Positions 43,982 to 54,098 are shown, counted from the first letter of the stretch. The stretch: DNA of 64,000 bases from Ideonella oryzae (GCF_024055665.1 NZ_JAMXMC010000003.1:160814-224813); one strand, 5' to 3'. Notes: generated by a model not told the origin, from the letters alone. Translations and numbers: made by a program.

Positions 43982-46825
43982 ATGACCGAACTCGCCAAAT
44001 CCTTCGAGCCCAAGGACATCGAAGCCCGCTGGGCCCCGCTGTGGGAGCAGTCCGGCGTCTACCAACCGACGCTCGACCCGGCCAAGCCTTCCTTCTGCGT
44101 TCAGCTGCCCCCGCCCAACGTGACCGGCACGCTGCACATGGGCCACGCGTTCAACCAGACCATCATGGACTCGTTGACGCGCTACCACCGCATGCGCGGC
44201 TTCAACACCCTGTGGGTGCCGGGCACCGACCACGCCGGCATCGCCACCCAGATCGTGGTGGAGCGCCAGCTGCAGGAACAGAAGGTCAGCCGCCACGACC
44301 TGGGCCGCAAGAACTTTGTCGCCAAGGTCTGGGAGTGGAAGGAGAAGTCCGGCTCCACCATCACCCAGCAGATGCGCCGCATGGGCGACTCGGTGAGCTG
44401 GTCGCACGAGTACTTCACCATGGACGACAAGCTGTCCAAGGTGGTGACCGAGACCTTCGTGCGCCTCTATGAAGAAGGTCTGATCTACCGCGGCAAGCGC
44501 CTGGTGAGCTGGGACCCGATCCTCAAGTCCGCCGTCTCCGACCTGGAGGTCGAGAGCGAGGAAGAAGACGGCAGCCTCTGGCACATCCGCTACCCGATCG
44601 AAGGTTCCACCGAATCGCTGGTGGTGGCCACCACCCGGCCGGAAACCATGCTGGGCGACACCGCCGTGATGGTGCACCCGGAGGACGAGCGCTACACCCA
44701 CCTGATCGGCCAGCAGGTGCGCCTGCCCATCACCGGCCGCCGGGTGCCGGTGATCGCCGACGACTACGTGGAAAAGGCCTTCGGCACCGGTGTGGTGAAG
44801 GTCACCCCCGCGCACGACCAGAACGACTACCAGGTCGGCCTGCGCCATGGCCTGCCGATGCTGACCATCTTCGACCTGGAAGCCAAGGTCAGCAACACCG
44901 AGGTGGCCGAGATCCCGGCCGCCTATGTCGGCCTGGACCGCTTCGCGGCCCGCAAGCAGATCGTCGCCCAGCTGGAGGCCGAGGGTCTGCTGGTGGAGGT
45001 CAAGAAGCACAAGCTGATGGTGCCGCGCTGCGCCCGTACCGGCCAGGTCATCGAGCCGATGCTGACCGACCAGTGGTTCGTGGCCATGACCAAGGCCGGC
45101 GCCGGTGGCAAGAGCATCGCCGACGAGGCCATCGAGGCCGTCGACTCGGGCGAGGTGAAGTTCGTCCCCGAGAACTGGGTCAACACCTACAACCAGTGGA
45201 TGAAGAACATCCAGGACTGGTGCATCTCGCGCCAGCTCTGGTGGGGCCACCAGATCCCGGCCTGGTACGGCACGGACGGTGAGTTGTTCGTCGCCCGCTC
45301 CGAGGACGAAGCCCGCGCCAAGGCCACCGCTGCCGGCTACACCGGCGCGCTGACCCGCGACGAGGACGTGCTGGACACCTGGTATTCCTCGGCCCTGGTG
45401 CCCTTCTCCACCCTGGGCTGGCCCGAGCAGACGCTGGAGCAGGACCTCTTCCTGCCCTCCTCGGTCCTGGTCACCGGCTACGACATCATCTTCTTCTGGG
45501 TCGCCCGGATGATCATGATGACCAAGCATTTCACCGGCAAGGTGCCCTTCAAGCACGTGTACATCCACGGCCTGGTGCTGGACGCCCAGGGCAAGAAGAT
45601 GTCCAAGTCCGAAGGCAATGTGCTGGACCCGGTGGACCTGATCGACGGCATCGCCCTGGGGCCGCTGCTGGACAAGCGCACCACCGGTCTGCGCAAGCCC
45701 GAGACCGCGCCCAAGGTGCGCAAGGCCACCGAGAAGGAATTCCCGGACGGCATCCCGGCCTACGGCGCCGACGCGCTGCGCTTCACCTTCGCGGCCATGG
45801 CCACGCTGGGCCGCAGCGTCAACTTCGACAGCAAGCGCTGCGAGGGCTACCGCAACTTCTGCAACAAGCTGTGGAACGCCACCCGCTTCGTGCTGATGAA
45901 CTGTGAAGGCCAGGACTGCGGGCTGGCCGACCATGCGGCCGGCAGCTGCGCCGCCGGTGGCTATCTGGAGTTCAGCCACGCCGACCGCTGGATCGTCAGT
46001 GAACTGCAGCGGGTGGAGGCCGAGGTGGCCAAGGGCTTTGCCGAGTACCGCCTGGACAACGTGGCCAACGCGATCTACCAGTTCGTCTGGGACCAGTACT
46101 GCGACTGGTACCTGGAGATCGCCAAGGTGCAGATCCAGACCGGCACGCCGGAGCAACAGCGCGCCACCCGCCGCACGCTGATCCGTGTGCTGGAGACCGT
46201 GCTGCGCCTGCTGCACCCGGTGGCGCCCTTCATCACGGCCGAGCTGTGGGACACCGTCGCCCCGGTGGCGGGCCGCAAGCCGGCTGGCGACAGCGGCACA
46301 CTGGCCACCGCGACCTACCCGGTCGCCCAGCTCGAAAAGGTGGATGCGACATCCGATGCCTGGATGGCCAAGCTCAAGGACTTCGTCGGCGCCTGCCGCA
46401 CGCTGCGTGGCGAGATGGGTCTGTCCCCCGCCGAACGCGTGCCCCTGCTCACGATCGGTGACACCGCCTTCATCACCCAGGCCGCGCCGGTGCTGCAAGC
46501 CCTGGCCAAACTCAGCGAGGTGAAGGTGATGAGCGACGAGGCCGCCTTCACCGAAGCCAGCGCGATGGCGCCGGTGCTGGTGCAGGGCGAAGCCCGCCTG
46601 GCGCTGAAGGTGGAAATCGACGTGGCGGCCGAACGCGAACGGCTGACCAAAGAAATCAAGCGGCTGGAAGGCGAGGTCGTCAAGGCCGAGGGCAAGCTGG
46701 GCAACGAGAGCTTTGTGGCCCGTGCGCCGGAGGCCGTGGTGGCCCAGGAGCGTCAGCGTCTGGCCGACTTCGGCCGCACCCTGGAGGGCCTGCGCCAGCA
46801 ACTGGCCAAGCTTCCCACCGCTTGA
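43982..46825 (+). CDS. valS: valyl-tRNA synthetase
   Basis: 947-residue class I synthetase. [13 protein letters not shown] carries the HIGH-type motif (52-55). [16 protein letters not shown] and [10 protein letters not shown] follow, then the anticodon-binding domain around [13 protein letters not shown]-terminal coiled coil ([17 protein letters not shown]) is typical of ValRS. The editing domain (about 190-340) contains [19 protein letters not shown] lies 9 bp before the ATG, so a very short leader is possible. Confidence 0.97.
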   Translation: MTELAKSFEPKDIEARWAPLWEQSGVYQPTLDPAKPSFCVQLPPPNVTGTLHMGHAFNQTIMDSLTRYHRMRGFNTLWVPGTDHAGIATQIVVERQLQEQKVSRHDLGRKNFVAKVWEWKEKSGSTITQQMRRMGDSVSWSHEYFTMDDKLSKVVTETFVRLYEEGLIYRGKRLVSWDPILKSAVSDLEVESEEEDGSLWHIRYPIEGSTESLVVATTRPETMLGDTAVMVHPEDERYTHLIGQQVRLPITGRRVPVIADDYVEKAFGTGVVKVTPAHDQNDYQVGLRHGLPMLTIFDLEAKVSNTEVAEIPAAYVGLDRFAARKQIVAQLEAEGLLVEVKKHKLMVPRCARTGQVIEPMLTDQWFVAMTKAGAGGKSIADEAIEAVDSGEVKFVPENWVNTYNQWMKNIQDWCISRQLWWGHQIPAWYGTDGELFVARSEDEARAKATAAGYTGALTRDEDVLDTWYSSALVPFSTLGWPEQTLEQDLFLPSSVLVTGYDIIFFWVARMIMMTKHFTGKVPFKHVYIHGLVLDAQGKKMSKSEGNVLDPVDLIDGIALGPLLDKRTTGLRKPETAPKVRKATEKEFPDGIPAYGADALRFTFAAMATLGRSVNFDSKRCEGYRNFCNKLWNATRFVLMNCEGQDCGLADHAAGSCAAGGYLEFSHADRWIVSELQRVEAEVAKGFAEYRLDNVANAIYQFVWDQYCDWYLEIAKVQIQTGTPEQQRATRRTLIRVLETVLRLLHPVAPFITAELWDTVAPVAGRKPAGDSGTLATATYPVAQLEKVDATSDAWMAKLKDFVGACRTLRGEMGLSPAERVPLLTIGDTAFITQAAPVLQALAKLSEVKVMSDEAAFTEASAMAPVLVQGEARLALKVEIDVAAERERLTKEIKRLEGEVVKAEGKLGNESFVARAPEAVVAQERQRLADFGRTLEGLRQQLAKLPTA

Positions 46826-46832
46826 GGAAACA

Positions 46833-46867
46833 TTTGTCGGCCGCTGGTCACACCAGCGGTCGGCAAA
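46833..46867 (+). terminator. hairpin terminator after valS
   Basis: Arms 46833-46848 and 46852-46867 pair over 16 bp (14 Watson-Crick plus wobble) around a CAC loop, starting 8 bp after the valS stop. The downstream T content is modest. Confidence 0.8.
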
Positions 46868-46908
46868 TTTGGCATCCTTGAGGCTATCCGCAACACAGAG
46901 GGAACCGA

Positions 46909-47778
46909 ATGCAGAAGATCAACAAGGCCATCTTTCCGGTCGCCGGCCTGGGCACGCGCTTTCTGCCTGCCACCAAGGCCATGCCCAAAGAGATGCTGCC
47001 GGTGGTCGACAAGCCGCTGATCCAGTACGCGGTGGAAGAAGCCTACGCTGCCGGCATCCGCCAGATGATCTTCGTGAACGGCCGCAACAAGCGCGCCATT
47101 CCGGACCACTTCGACACCGCGTTCGAGCTCGAACACGAGCTGGAAGCAGCCGGCAAGCAGGAGTTGCTGGACCTGGTGCACACCATCAAGCCCGACGACA
47201 TGGAGTGCATCTACATCCGCCAGCCCAAGGCCCTGGGCCTGGGGCATGCAGTGCTGTGCGCCCAATGCGTGGTGGTGAACGAGCCCTTCGCGGTGCTGCT
47301 GGCCGATGACCTGATGGTCGGCAGGCCGCCGATCCTCAAGCAGATGGTGGAGCAGTTCGACGAGTGGCGCGCCTCCATCCTGGCGGTGCAGGAAGTGCCG
47401 CCCGAGCACACCAAACGCTACGGCATCGTGGCCGGCACCCCGGTCAATGACCGCCTGATGGACCTGACCCACATGGTGGAAAAGCCGGCCCCGGAAGATG
47501 CGCCATCCAATCTGGGCGTGGCCGGCCGCTACATCCTGACGCCGGGCGTGTTCCACGAGATCGCCAACCTGCCGCGGGGCGTGGGCGGCGAGATCCAGCT
47601 GACCGACGGCATCGCCAACCTGATGCGCCGGGAAAAGGTGTTCGCCTACCGCTACGAGGGCCGCCGCTACGACTGCGGCAGCAAGGAAGGCTTCCTGGAA
47701 GCGAATGTGGAGCTGGCGCTGGCCCACCCGCAGCTGGGCGCGGGCTTCCGCGAGTACCTGAAGACGCTCGACATCTGA
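46909..47778 (+). CDS. galU: UTP-glucose-1-phosphate uridylyltransferase
   Basis: Makes UDP-glucose for polysaccharides, LPS core and glycolipids. It has 289 residues. The nucleotide loop is [23 protein letters not shown], with [17 protein letters not shown] following, and [10 protein letters not shown] holds the metal-binding Asp. GQQQ-type C-terminal variation is absent; the end [18 protein letters not shown] is standard GalU. AGAGGGA precedes the ATG at 46909. It is independent of valS because of the intervening terminator. Confidence 0.95.
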   Translation: MQKINKAIFPVAGLGTRFLPATKAMPKEMLPVVDKPLIQYAVEEAYAAGIRQMIFVNGRNKRAIPDHFDTAFELEHELEAAGKQELLDLVHTIKPDDMECIYIRQPKALGLGHAVLCAQCVVVNEPFAVLLADDLMVGRPPILKQMVEQFDEWRASILAVQEVPPEHTKRYGIVAGTPVNDRLMDLTHMVEKPAPEDAPSNLGVAGRYILTPGVFHEIANLPRGVGGEIQLTDGIANLMRREKVFAYRYEGRRYDCGSKEGFLEANVELALAHPQLGAGFREYLKTLDI

Positions 47779-47799
47779 GCGTCGCCAGGGACTGATTCA

Positions 47800-47826
47800 C
47801 AGGCTGGCAGCATGCGCGCCAGCCTG
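47800..47826. terminator. hairpin between convergent galU and tusA-like genes
   Basis: Perfect 9-bp repeat CAGGCTGGC / GCCAGCCTG with a 9-nt loop in the 71-bp convergent gap. It could serve both strands; there is no T run. Confidence 0.5.
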
Positions 47827-47849
47827 GCACCGCTCTTGAGCCGGGAGGC

Positions 47850-48077
47850 TCAGCGGCGGCGCAGCCAGTGGATCAGCTTGTCGCCTTGCGACTCCTGCGC
47901 CACCAGTTCGTGTCCGGTCTGACGGGCAAAAGCCTGGAAATCCCGCGAAGAGCTGGGATCGGTCGCGATCACCTTGAGCAGTTGGCCACTGTTCAGTTCG
48001 GCCAGGGCCTTCTTGGCCTTCAGAATGGGCAGCGGACAGTTGAGTCCGCTGGTGTCGAGTTCCTTGTCGGCTTGCAT
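47850..48077 (-). CDS. TusA/SirA-family sulfurtransferase
   Basis: 75-residue protein with the defining CPxP motif (GLNCPLPILKAKKAL, Cys14), two-layer fold pattern and C-terminal HWLRRR. These proteins carry persulfide for tRNA thiolation, molybdenum cofactor or sulfur oxidation. The ATG at 48077 is used; a TTG 16 codons upstream is less likely. It lies 65 bp downstream of the NUDIX gene on the same strand. The YeeE/YedE pair at 63 kb is another sulfur-transport element in the window, but any link is speculative. Confidence 0.9.
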   Translation of the reverse strand: MQADKELDTSGLNCPLPILKAKKALAELNSGQLLKVIATDPSSSRDFQAFARQTGHELVAQESQGDKLIHWLRRR

Positions 48078-48142
48078 GCGGATCCTTCTGTCCCTTCTGT
48101 CACCGTTGGTACATTCTAAAAACAACTGGCGCCCTGCAGCGC

Positions 48143-48688
48143 TCAGTCACGGGACGCCCAGTCCCGCAGCGTGATCTCGTAGCCTCGCTCGCGCAGCCAC
48201 TGCGCCAGCGCCAACCCAGTGCCCCCGGGCCAGCAGATCACCTCGCCTGGCGCAAACAGACGGTACTCCACCAGCTCGGGCGACAACTGCACCGTCCCCT
48301 GGGCCTGCACATGGAAGGCGATGATCACCTGGTTCAGGCGCTGGAAGTCGTAGACCCCGATCAGCGACACCGCGCTGACATCCAGGTTGGTCTCCTCCTT
48401 CACCTCGCGGGCGATGCCCTCCTGCGGGCTCTCCCCGGCCTCCATGAAGCCGGTGATCAACGCGAACATGTCTCCCGACCAGGCGGCGTTGCGGGCCAGC
48501 AGCAGACGCCCGTCCTGGTCGGTGCACTCCACCACCGCGGCCAGCACCGGCGTGGGGTTGTTCCAGTGGGTGAAGCCGCAGGCGGCGCAGCGCAGGCGCA
48601 GCTTCTCACCGCCATCCTCCAGCGCCGAAATCCAGCCCAGGGGCTGGGCACACTGCGGGCAGAAGCGGTACTGCGGGAGTTCGTTCAT
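48143..48688 (-). CDS. NUDIX hydrolase with N-terminal zinc ribbon
   Basis: 181-residue hydrolase of nucleoside-diphosphate-linked substrates. Two CxxC pairs (FCPQCAQPLG, CAACGF) form a zinc ribbon at residues 9-38. The Nudix box GFMEAGESPQEGIAREVKEE keeps the catalytic glutamates. The SQPWPFPxS signature of NAD-capping NudC is absent, so it is not assigned to NudC. It starts 21 bp after the cysM stop, probably in one operon cysM-nudix-tusA. Confidence 0.88.
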   Translation of the reverse strand: MNELPQYRFCPQCAQPLGWISALEDGGEKLRLRCAACGFTHWNNPTPVLAAVVECTDQDGRLLLARNAAWSGDMFALITGFMEAGESPQEGIAREVKEETNLDVSAVSLIGVYDFQRLNQVIIAFHVQAQGTVQLSPELVEYRLFAPGEVICWPGGTGLALAQWLRERGYEITLRDWASRD

Positions 48689-48709
48689 CGCAGGTGGCCG
48701 ATCCCCGCC

Positions 48710-49615
48710 TCAGGCGGGGAACACCCCGGTCGACAGGTAGCGGTCGCCCCGGTCGCAAACGACGAACACGATGGTCGCATTCTCGACCGTACGGGCGATC
48801 TGCAGCGCCACCCAGCAGGCACCGGCCGCCGAGATGCCGGCGAACAGGCCTTCCTCGGCCGCCAGGCGCCGGGCCATGTCCTCGGCGTCGGACTGGCTGA
48901 CCGAGACCAACTCATCCACCCGCGCCGGGTCGTAGATCTTGGGCAGGTAGGCCTCGGGCCACTTGCGGATGCCGGGGATGCGCGAACCGTCCGAAGGCTG
49001 AGCGCCGATGATGCGCACCGCCGGGTTCTTCTCCTTCAGGTAGCGCGAGACCCCGGTGATGGTGCCGGTGGTGCCCATGGCGCTGACGAAGTGGGTCACC
49101 TGGCCCGCGGTGTCGGTCCAGATCTCCGGTCCGGTGCTGTCGTAGTGGGCCGCCGGGTTGTCCGGGTTGCCGAACTGGTCCAGCACCCGGCCCTTGCCGT
49201 CACGCTGCATCTGCTCGGCCAGGTCGCGGGCCAGTTCCATGCCACCGGACTTGGGCGTCAGGATCAGCTCGGCACCGAAGGCCTTCATGGTCTGGGCCCG
49301 CTCGATGGACAGGTCCTCCGGCATGATCAGCACCATGCGGTAGCCCTTGATGGCCGCGGCCATGGCCAGCGCGATGCCGGTGTTGCCCGAGGTGGCCTCG
49401 ATCAGCGTATCGCCCGGCTTCACGTCGCCCCGCAGCTCGGCCTGGCGGATCATGTTGATGGCAGGCCGGTCTTTCACCGAGCCCGCCGGGTTGTTGCCTT
49501 CGAGCTTGCCCAGGATCACGTTGCCGCGGCTGGCGATCTCCTCTCCGGGCAGGCGTTGCAAACGCACCAGCGGCGTGTGGCCGACGGCTTCCTCGAGGGT
49601 CTTGTAGTGGGGCAT
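48710..49615 (-). CDS. cysM: cysteine synthase B
   Basis: PLP enzyme making cysteine (or S-sulfocysteine from thiosulfate) from O-acetylserine. It has 301 residues. The PLP lysine is in NNPAGSVKDRPA (Lys48), EATSGNTGIALA binds the substrate carboxylate, and GTTGTITG holds the phosphate. The R-rich tail and PSDGSRIPGIRKWPEAYLP indicate CysM rather than CysK. The ATG at 49615 gives MPHYKTLEEAVGHTPLV; in-frame ATGs upstream add non-conserved residues. A sigma70-like promoter is visible 29-56 bp upstream. Confidence 0.93.
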   Translation of the reverse strand: MPHYKTLEEAVGHTPLVRLQRLPGEEIASRGNVILGKLEGNNPAGSVKDRPAINMIRQAELRGDVKPGDTLIEATSGNTGIALAMAAAIKGYRMVLIMPEDLSIERAQTMKAFGAELILTPKSGGMELARDLAEQMQRDGKGRVLDQFGNPDNPAAHYDSTGPEIWTDTAGQVTHFVSAMGTTGTITGVSRYLKEKNPAVRIIGAQPSDGSRIPGIRKWPEAYLPKIYDPARVDELVSVSQSDAEDMARRLAAEEGLFAGISAAGACWVALQIARTVENATIVFVVCDRGDRYLSTGVFPA

Positions 49616-49643
49616 GGGTCCGGCAATCAGGCTGAAGGTTGCC

Positions 49644-49671
49644 ATTATGGGCGGCTCAGAAGACCCGGCAA
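49644..49671 (-). promoter_or_regulatory. sigma70-like promoter for cysM
   Basis: Minus strand TTGCCG (49671-49666), 16-bp spacer, CATAAT (49649-49644). It matches consensus at 4/6 and 5/6. The predicted start is near 49637, about 21 nt before the ATG. Confidence 0.55.
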
Positions 49672-49681
49672 TTCGCCATGC

Positions 49682-49687
49682 CATAAT
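49682..49687 (+). promoter_or_regulatory. -10 element for tRNA-Leu
   Basis: CATAAT followed by a GC-rich discriminator (GCGCGCCCG), as in stringently controlled stable-RNA promoters. The -35 is not clear. The leader would run about 40 nt to the tRNA 5' end. Confidence 0.4.
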
Positions 49688-49732
49688 GCGCGCCCGACAG
49701 TCTCTGGCTTGCCCAGACAGTCTGTCCCCGAT

Positions 49733-49817
49733 GCCCGCGTGACGAAATCGGTAGACGTAGCGGATTCAAAATCCGCCGCCGCAAGGCGTGCCAGTTCGAG
49801 TCTGGCCGCGGGCACCA
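49733..49817 (+). tRNA. tRNA-Leu (anticodon CAA)
   Basis: 85-nt class II tRNA. Acceptor arms GCCCGCG and CGCGGGC pair, followed by A and an encoded CCA. The anticodon arm GCGGA-TTCAAAA-TCCGC gives anticodon CAA, reading UUG. A long variable arm (GCCGCAAGGC) and the T-arm with GTTCGAGTC are present. It lies between cysM (divergent) and the rhomboid gene. Confidence 0.95.
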
Positions 49818-49868
49818 AGACCTCGCATTGCGCGGCGTTCCTCCAGCTTTTCTCCGTAGCGAGCGCTC

Positions 49869-50474
49869 ATGCCCCCCATGCCCCCGATGACCAAGGCGCT
49901 GTTGCTGATCTGCACAGCGGTGTTCTGCGCTCAGGCGCTGCTGGGGGGCTACCTGCCCCTGACCGCCTGGCTGGCCCTGTGGCCGCTGGGTTCGGGCAAC
50001 TTCATGCCCTGGCAGCTGATCACCTATGCCTTCCTGCATGCGGACATCGGCCACATCTTCTTCAACATGCTGGGCCTGTGGATGTTCGGCAGCGAGCTGG
50101 AGCGGCTGTGGGGTGGCAAGCGCTTCCTGCAGTTCATGACCGCGGGCGTGCTGTCGGCCGCGGCCTGCCAGCTGATCATCTCGCCGATCTTCGGCTCCGT
50201 CGCCCCCACCATCGGCATCTCGGGCGGCCTGTTCGCCCTGCTGCTGGCCTACGGCATGCTGTTCCCCGACCGGACCATCATGCCGCTGTTCCCGCCCATC
50301 CCGATGAAGGCACGCACCTTCGTGCTGGTGTTCGGCCTGATCGAACTGGGCATGGGCGTGGCGGGCATGATGGGCGTGGCCCACTTCGCCCACCTGGGCG
50401 GCATGCTGGGCGGCTGGCTGATGATCCGCTACTGGCGCGGCCAGCCCCCGTTCCCGCGCCGTCGGCGCTGGTGA
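49869..50474 (+). CDS. rhomboid-family intramembrane serine protease
   Basis: 201-residue, six-TM protease. HADIGHIFFNMLGLWMFG supplies the conserved HxxxN of helix 2. The nucleophile is in TIGISGGLFALLLAYGM (Ser118) and the catalytic His in AHFAHLGGMLGG (His175). The dyad is complete, so activity is expected. No extra cytoplasmic domain is present. The start at 49869 is followed by in-frame Met at positions 4 and 7, so a start a few codons later is possible. The substrate is unknown. Confidence 0.9.
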   Translation: MPPMPPMTKALLLICTAVFCAQALLGGYLPLTAWLALWPLGSGNFMPWQLITYAFLHADIGHIFFNMLGLWMFGSELERLWGGKRFLQFMTAGVLSAAACQLIISPIFGSVAPTIGISGGLFALLLAYGMLFPDRTIMPLFPPIPMKARTFVLVFGLIELGMGVAGMMGVAHFAHLGGMLGGWLMIRYWRGQPPFPRRRRW

Positions 50475-50475
50475 A

Positions 50476-51369
50476 TCAGCAGCCCGCCTTCAGGGCGTCG
50501 AGGACATCCGGATAGAGGAGCTGCAATCGCAGCTCCTTTTTCATTCGGCCATTCGTCAGACGGCGCGATTCGCTCAGAAAGCTCATCTGCACCGGCGAGA
50601 GCTCGGCCACGGCCTGGGCACGGCTGATGCGCGGCGGCCGGGGCAGGCCGCAGGCATCGGCCACCACCTCGAAATGCTCGCCCATGCGGCGCTGGCTGTC
50701 GTCGCAGACCTGGTAGACGCGCTGCGGCCGGCCCCGGAACAGGGCCAGCCCACAGGCCCGGGCCAGATCCTCGGCATGGATGTGGTTGGTGTAGACGTCG
50801 TCCTCGGGCCGCAGCACCGGCGCGCCGCGGCGCACCCGCGCCGCCGGCCCGCCCTCGCGGTCGCCCGCGTAGATGCCCGGCACCCGCAGGATGCTCACCG
50901 CCCAGCCCGCCGCGCGACCGGCCGTTCGCCAGGCCTGCTCGGCCGCCACGCGGCGCCGCGCCCGGTCGGTCTGCGGCGCGCAGGCCCGCGTCTCGTCCAC
51001 CCAGGCGCCGCCCGCATCGCCATACACCCCGGTGGTGCTGGCATAGACCAGGCGGCGCACCGCCCGACCGCGGCGCAGGGCCTGCACCAGCGCCCAAGTG
51101 CGCGGGTCACCCGCCCCTTGGCCCGGCGGCGGGGCCAGCATCAGCACCCGGCCGGCCAGCGCGGCCAGGCGCTTCAGGCTGGCGGGCGCGTCCAGGTTGC
51201 CCACCAGCGGCGTCGCCCCGGCCGCCCGCAGGGCCTCGCCGCGCGCGGGCGACGAGGTCAGCACCCGAACGGTCTGGTGGTGGCACACGCGCGGCAGCAG
51301 GCGACTGCCCACGTCACCGCAGCCCACGATGAGCAGGCGGCTGCGGCGGAAGCGGGCGGGCAAGGACAT
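50476..51369 (-). CDS. NAD(P)-binding epimerase/dehydratase-like protein (SDR family)
   Basis: 297-residue atypical short-chain dehydrogenase. The Rossmann motif is LLIVGCGDVGSRLLPR at residues 10-25. YASTTGVYGD holds the serine/tyrosine region, though the usual YxxxK is replaced by RRRVAAEQA. VYTNHIHAEDLARA is the C-terminal substrate-side signature. It resembles YeeZ-type proteins of unconfirmed function. The ATG at 51369 begins the fold; the long upstream frame is not conserved. It is divergent from the flavoreductase gene with a 97-bp gap. Confidence 0.82.
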   Translation of the reverse strand: MSLPARFRRSRLLIVGCGDVGSRLLPRVCHHQTVRVLTSSPARGEALRAAGATPLVGNLDAPASLKRLAALAGRVLMLAPPPGQGAGDPRTWALVQALRRGRAVRRLVYASTTGVYGDAGGAWVDETRACAPQTDRARRRVAAEQAWRTAGRAAGWAVSILRVPGIYAGDREGGPAARVRRGAPVLRPEDDVYTNHIHAEDLARACGLALFRGRPQRVYQVCDDSQRRMGEHFEVVADACGLPRPPRISRAQAVAELSPVQMSFLSESRRLTNGRMKKELRLQLLYPDVLDALKAGC

Positions 51370-51466
51370 GGTGGACAGGGCAAAATGACAGGTTGCGCCG
51401 AGTGTAGCCAGCGTGCTGGCAGGCACCGCGACGGCCCCCTTCCCTTTCCGGTTTGCCCAGATCCCC

Positions 51467-52507
51467 ATGAGCTTTCACGTCACCCTCCAGCCTTCGGGCC
51501 GCCAGTACAGCGTCGGCGACGACGAAACCCTGCTGACCGCCGCCATCCGGGAAGGCATCGGCCTGCCCTACGGCTGCAAGGACGGCGCCTGCGGCTCCTG
51601 CAAGTGCAAGCTGATCGAAGGCCAGGTGCTCATGGGCGAGCATCAGGAGAAGGCACTGAGCGAGGCCGAGCAGGCTGCCGGCATGATCCTGACCTGCCGG
51701 GCCACGGCACAAAGCGATGTGGTGCTGGAGGCCCGCGGCGTGGCCGCCGAGGGCCAGTTCCCCGTGCTGAAGATGCCCGGCCGCGTGCTGTCGCTGGAGC
51801 GTCTGGCCGAGGACGTGATGCGCGTGAAGGTGCAACTGCCCGCCAACCAGAACTTCCAGTTCCACGCCGGCCAGTACATCGAGTTCCTCCTGCGCGACGG
51901 CGCCCGCCGCGCCTACTCCATGGCCAGCGCCCCGCACAATCTGGGCACCCCGCCGGCCATCGAGCTGCACATCCGCCACATGCCCGGCGGCAAGTTCACC
52001 GACCAGGTGTTCAGCACGCTCAAGGAAAAGGACATCGTGCGCATGGAAGGGCCGTTCGGCAGCTTCTACCTGCGCGAGGACAGCGACAAGCCCATCGTGC
52101 TGCTGGCCTCGGGCACCGGCTTCGCACCGATCAAGGCCCTGATCGAGCGCATGGAGGCCCAGGGCCTCAGCCGCCCCACCGTGCTGTACTGGGGCGGCCG
52201 CCGCAAGGCCGACCTGTACCTGGCCGACTGGTTGGCCGAGGCCACCGCCCGCCTGCCCTGGCTGCGCTTCGTGCCGGTGCTCTCCGACGCCCTGCCCGAG
52301 GACGGCTGGACCGGCCGCACCGGCTTCGTCCACCAGGCGGTGATGGCCGACCTGCCGGACCTGTCCGGCCACCAGGTCTACGCCTGCGGCGCGCCCATCG
52401 TCATCGAAAGCGCCCAGCGCGATTTCGTGGCCCAATGTGGGCTGCCGGCCGAAGAGTTCTACGCCGACAGCTTCACCTCCGAAGCCGACAAGCAAGCCAC
52501 CACCTGA
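51467..52507 (+). CDS. 2Fe-2S / FAD / NAD(P) oxidoreductase (CDP-6-deoxy-glucoseen reductase-like)
   Basis: 346-residue electron-transfer flavoprotein. The N-terminal plant-type ferredoxin has Cys37, Cys42, Cys45 and Cys77. The FAD domain includes RAYSMASAPH and GGKFTDQVF. The NAD domain has LLASGTGFAPIKALIE and YACGAPIVIESA. This architecture feeds electrons from NAD(P)H to an oxygenase or dehydratase partner. Burkholderiales copies are usually annotated as CDP-6-deoxy-delta-3,4-glucoseen reductase, but no deoxysugar genes are nearby, so the real partner is unknown. The LysE-type gene starts 6 bp after it. Confidence 0.88.
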   Translation: MSFHVTLQPSGRQYSVGDDETLLTAAIREGIGLPYGCKDGACGSCKCKLIEGQVLMGEHQEKALSEAEQAAGMILTCRATAQSDVVLEARGVAAEGQFPVLKMPGRVLSLERLAEDVMRVKVQLPANQNFQFHAGQYIEFLLRDGARRAYSMASAPHNLGTPPAIELHIRHMPGGKFTDQVFSTLKEKDIVRMEGPFGSFYLREDSDKPIVLLASGTGFAPIKALIERMEAQGLSRPTVLYWGGRRKADLYLADWLAEATARLPWLRFVPVLSDALPEDGWTGRTGFVHQAVMADLPDLSGHQVYACGAPIVIESAQRDFVAQCGLPAEEFYADSFTSEADKQATT

Positions 52508-52513
52508 GGTCCC

Positions 52514-53131
52514 ATGGACGCCCTGCTCTTCTTCCCGCTGGCCGTGATGATCGCCCTGACCCCGGGGCCGAACAACTTCTGCGCGCTCAACAACGGGATC
52601 CGGCAGGGCGTGGGCGCCGCGCTGTTCGGCACCATCGGCCGGGTGCTGGCCTTCGCCATCTTCCTGACCATCTCCGCGGTGGGCCTGGGCGCCATGCTGC
52701 TGGCCTCCGAAACCGCCTTCAGCGTGCTCAAGTGGCTGGGCGCAGCCTACCTCTTCTGGCTGGGCTGGAAGGCCTGGCACAGCCAGGATGCCGGCCACCT
52801 GGCCGCCGACGACAGCCAGGTGGCGCCGCGTTCCCTGCGCAGCCTGGCCACGCAGGAATTCCTGCTGGGCATCAGCAACCCCAAGGCCATGCTGCTGTTC
52901 GCGGCCATCTTTCCGCAGTTCATCAACCCGGCCAAGCCGGCGGCCCACCAGTTCCTGGTGCTGGGTGCCACCTATCTCGCGGCCGAGTTCGTGTCCGCCG
53001 CGGTCTATGGCGCGGGCGGCCGCCAGTTGCGCCGCTTCATCACCACGCCGCGCGGGGCCCGGCGGCTGAACAAGGCCACCGGCGGCTTCTTCGCCGGGGC
53101 CGGCGGCCTGCTGCTGGCTGCCCACCGCTGA
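52514..53131 (+). CDS. LysE/RhtB-family exporter
   Basis: 205-residue inner-membrane exporter with about six TM helices. The family signature TPGPNNFCALNNGIRQG is at residues 16-32. LKWLGAAYLFWLGWKAW and FLLGISNPKAMLLFAAIFPQF mark helices 2-4. Such proteins export amino acids or related metabolites. The spacing of 6 bp from the flavoreductase suggests cotranscription, though a functional connection is not evident. It is convergent with the LysR gene. Confidence 0.9.
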   Translation: MDALLFFPLAVMIALTPGPNNFCALNNGIRQGVGAALFGTIGRVLAFAIFLTISAVGLGAMLLASETAFSVLKWLGAAYLFWLGWKAWHSQDAGHLAADDSQVAPRSLRSLATQEFLLGISNPKAMLLFAAIFPQFINPAKPAAHQFLVLGATYLAAEFVSAAVYGAGGRQLRRFITTPRGARRLNKATGGFFAGAGGLLLAAHR

Positions 53132-53165
53132 GGCACTTGGGAGCCCGGGCCTCCGGGGCTGCACT

Positions 53166-54071
53166 TCAAGCCTGGGCCCGGTAGGCCGCGGCCTGCCCTG
53201 TCAGCCAGCCGGCCAGGGCCTGCAGCAGTGGCCCATCGGCCTTGTGCGGCGGATAGATCAGCCGGTAGCTGCGGCCGCTGGCATGCGGGTGCGGCAGCAG
53301 CACCACCAGCCGGCCACTGGCCAGGTCGCTTTCCACCAGCAGGCGCGGCACCAGGGCCACGCCCAGGCCCTGGGCGGCCGCCTCGGACAGCATGGAGAAC
53401 AACTCCATGCGCGGCCCGGCCATGTCGTGCTCCACCGCCAGCCCCAGCGAGGCGAACCACTGCCGCCAGCCGTCCGGCCGGGTGCTGGCCTGCAGCAGCG
53501 GGAGCCGGGCCACGTCCTCGGCCGAACAGCAGGCCTGCGCGCCCGGCAGGTGCGGGCTGGCCACCGCCACCAGGGGCTCGGGCAGCAGATCAATCGATTC
53601 GGTGCCAGGCCAGGGCTCGCTGCCGGGCAGGATGGCAGCATCGAAGGGCGTGTCGGTGAACAGGAAGGGCCGGGTGCGCGGCGTGAAGTGCAGCGTGATG
53701 CCCGGGTGCTGGCGTTGAAAGTCGCCCAGGCGCGGCAGCAACCACTGGGTGGCGAAGGTGGGCACCACCGCCAGTTCCAGGCTGCCGCCGCCTTCCTCGC
53801 CACCGCTCATCAGGTCCAGCGCATCGCGTTCCACCTCGTCCAGCCGCGCGGCCACCCGGCGGCTGTAGCGCTGGCCCGCCTCGGTCAGGGCCACGCCGCG
53901 CTGGCTGCGGCGGAACAGCTGCACGCCCAGGAAGTCCTCCAGGCTGGCAATCTGGCGGCAGATGGCGCTCTGGGTGACCGCCAGTTCGCTGGCGGCCCGG
54001 GTGTAGCTCTGGTGGCGGGCGGCTGCCTCGAAGGCGGCCAGGGCGGCGGTGGAGGGCAATTTGCGGCGCAC
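53166..54071 (-). CDS. LysR-family regulator, divergent from gcdH
   Basis: 301-residue transcription factor. The N-terminal helix-turn-helix is [20 protein letters not shown] with [15 protein letters not shown], followed by an effector domain ([19 protein letters not shown]). It resembles GcdR/GcvA-type regulators that sit beside glutaryl-CoA dehydrogenase. The GTG at 54071 is chosen because it precedes [10 protein letters not shown], where family similarity begins, and leaves a 112-bp shared promoter region. The effector is probably glutarate or glutaryl-CoA (inference). Confidence 0.88.
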   Translation of the reverse strand: MRRKLPSTAALAAFEAAARHQSYTRAASELAVTQSAICRQIASLEDFLGVQLFRRSQRGVALTEAGQRYSRRVAARLDEVERDALDLMSGGEEGGGSLELAVVPTFATQWLLPRLGDFQRQHPGITLHFTPRTRPFLFTDTPFDAAILPGSEPWPGTESIDLLPEPLVAVASPHLPGAQACCSAEDVARLPLLQASTRPDGWRQWFASLGLAVEHDMAGPRMELFSMLSEAAAQGLGVALVPRLLVESDLASGRLVVLLPHPHASGRSYRLIYPPHKADGPLLQALAGWLTGQAAAYRAQA

Positions 54072-54098
54072 GGCAACTCCGGAGTGCGCCCAGCGCAC

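Noticed and set aside
43841-46801. A 986-codon open frame opposite valS
   Set aside because: Shadow frame rich in His, Gly and Val; valS on the other strand is intact with HMGH and KMSKS.
48143-48688. Assignment of the NUDIX protein as NudC
   Set aside because: It has a zinc ribbon and Nudix box but lacks the SQPWPFPxS motif after the box and is much shorter than NudC.
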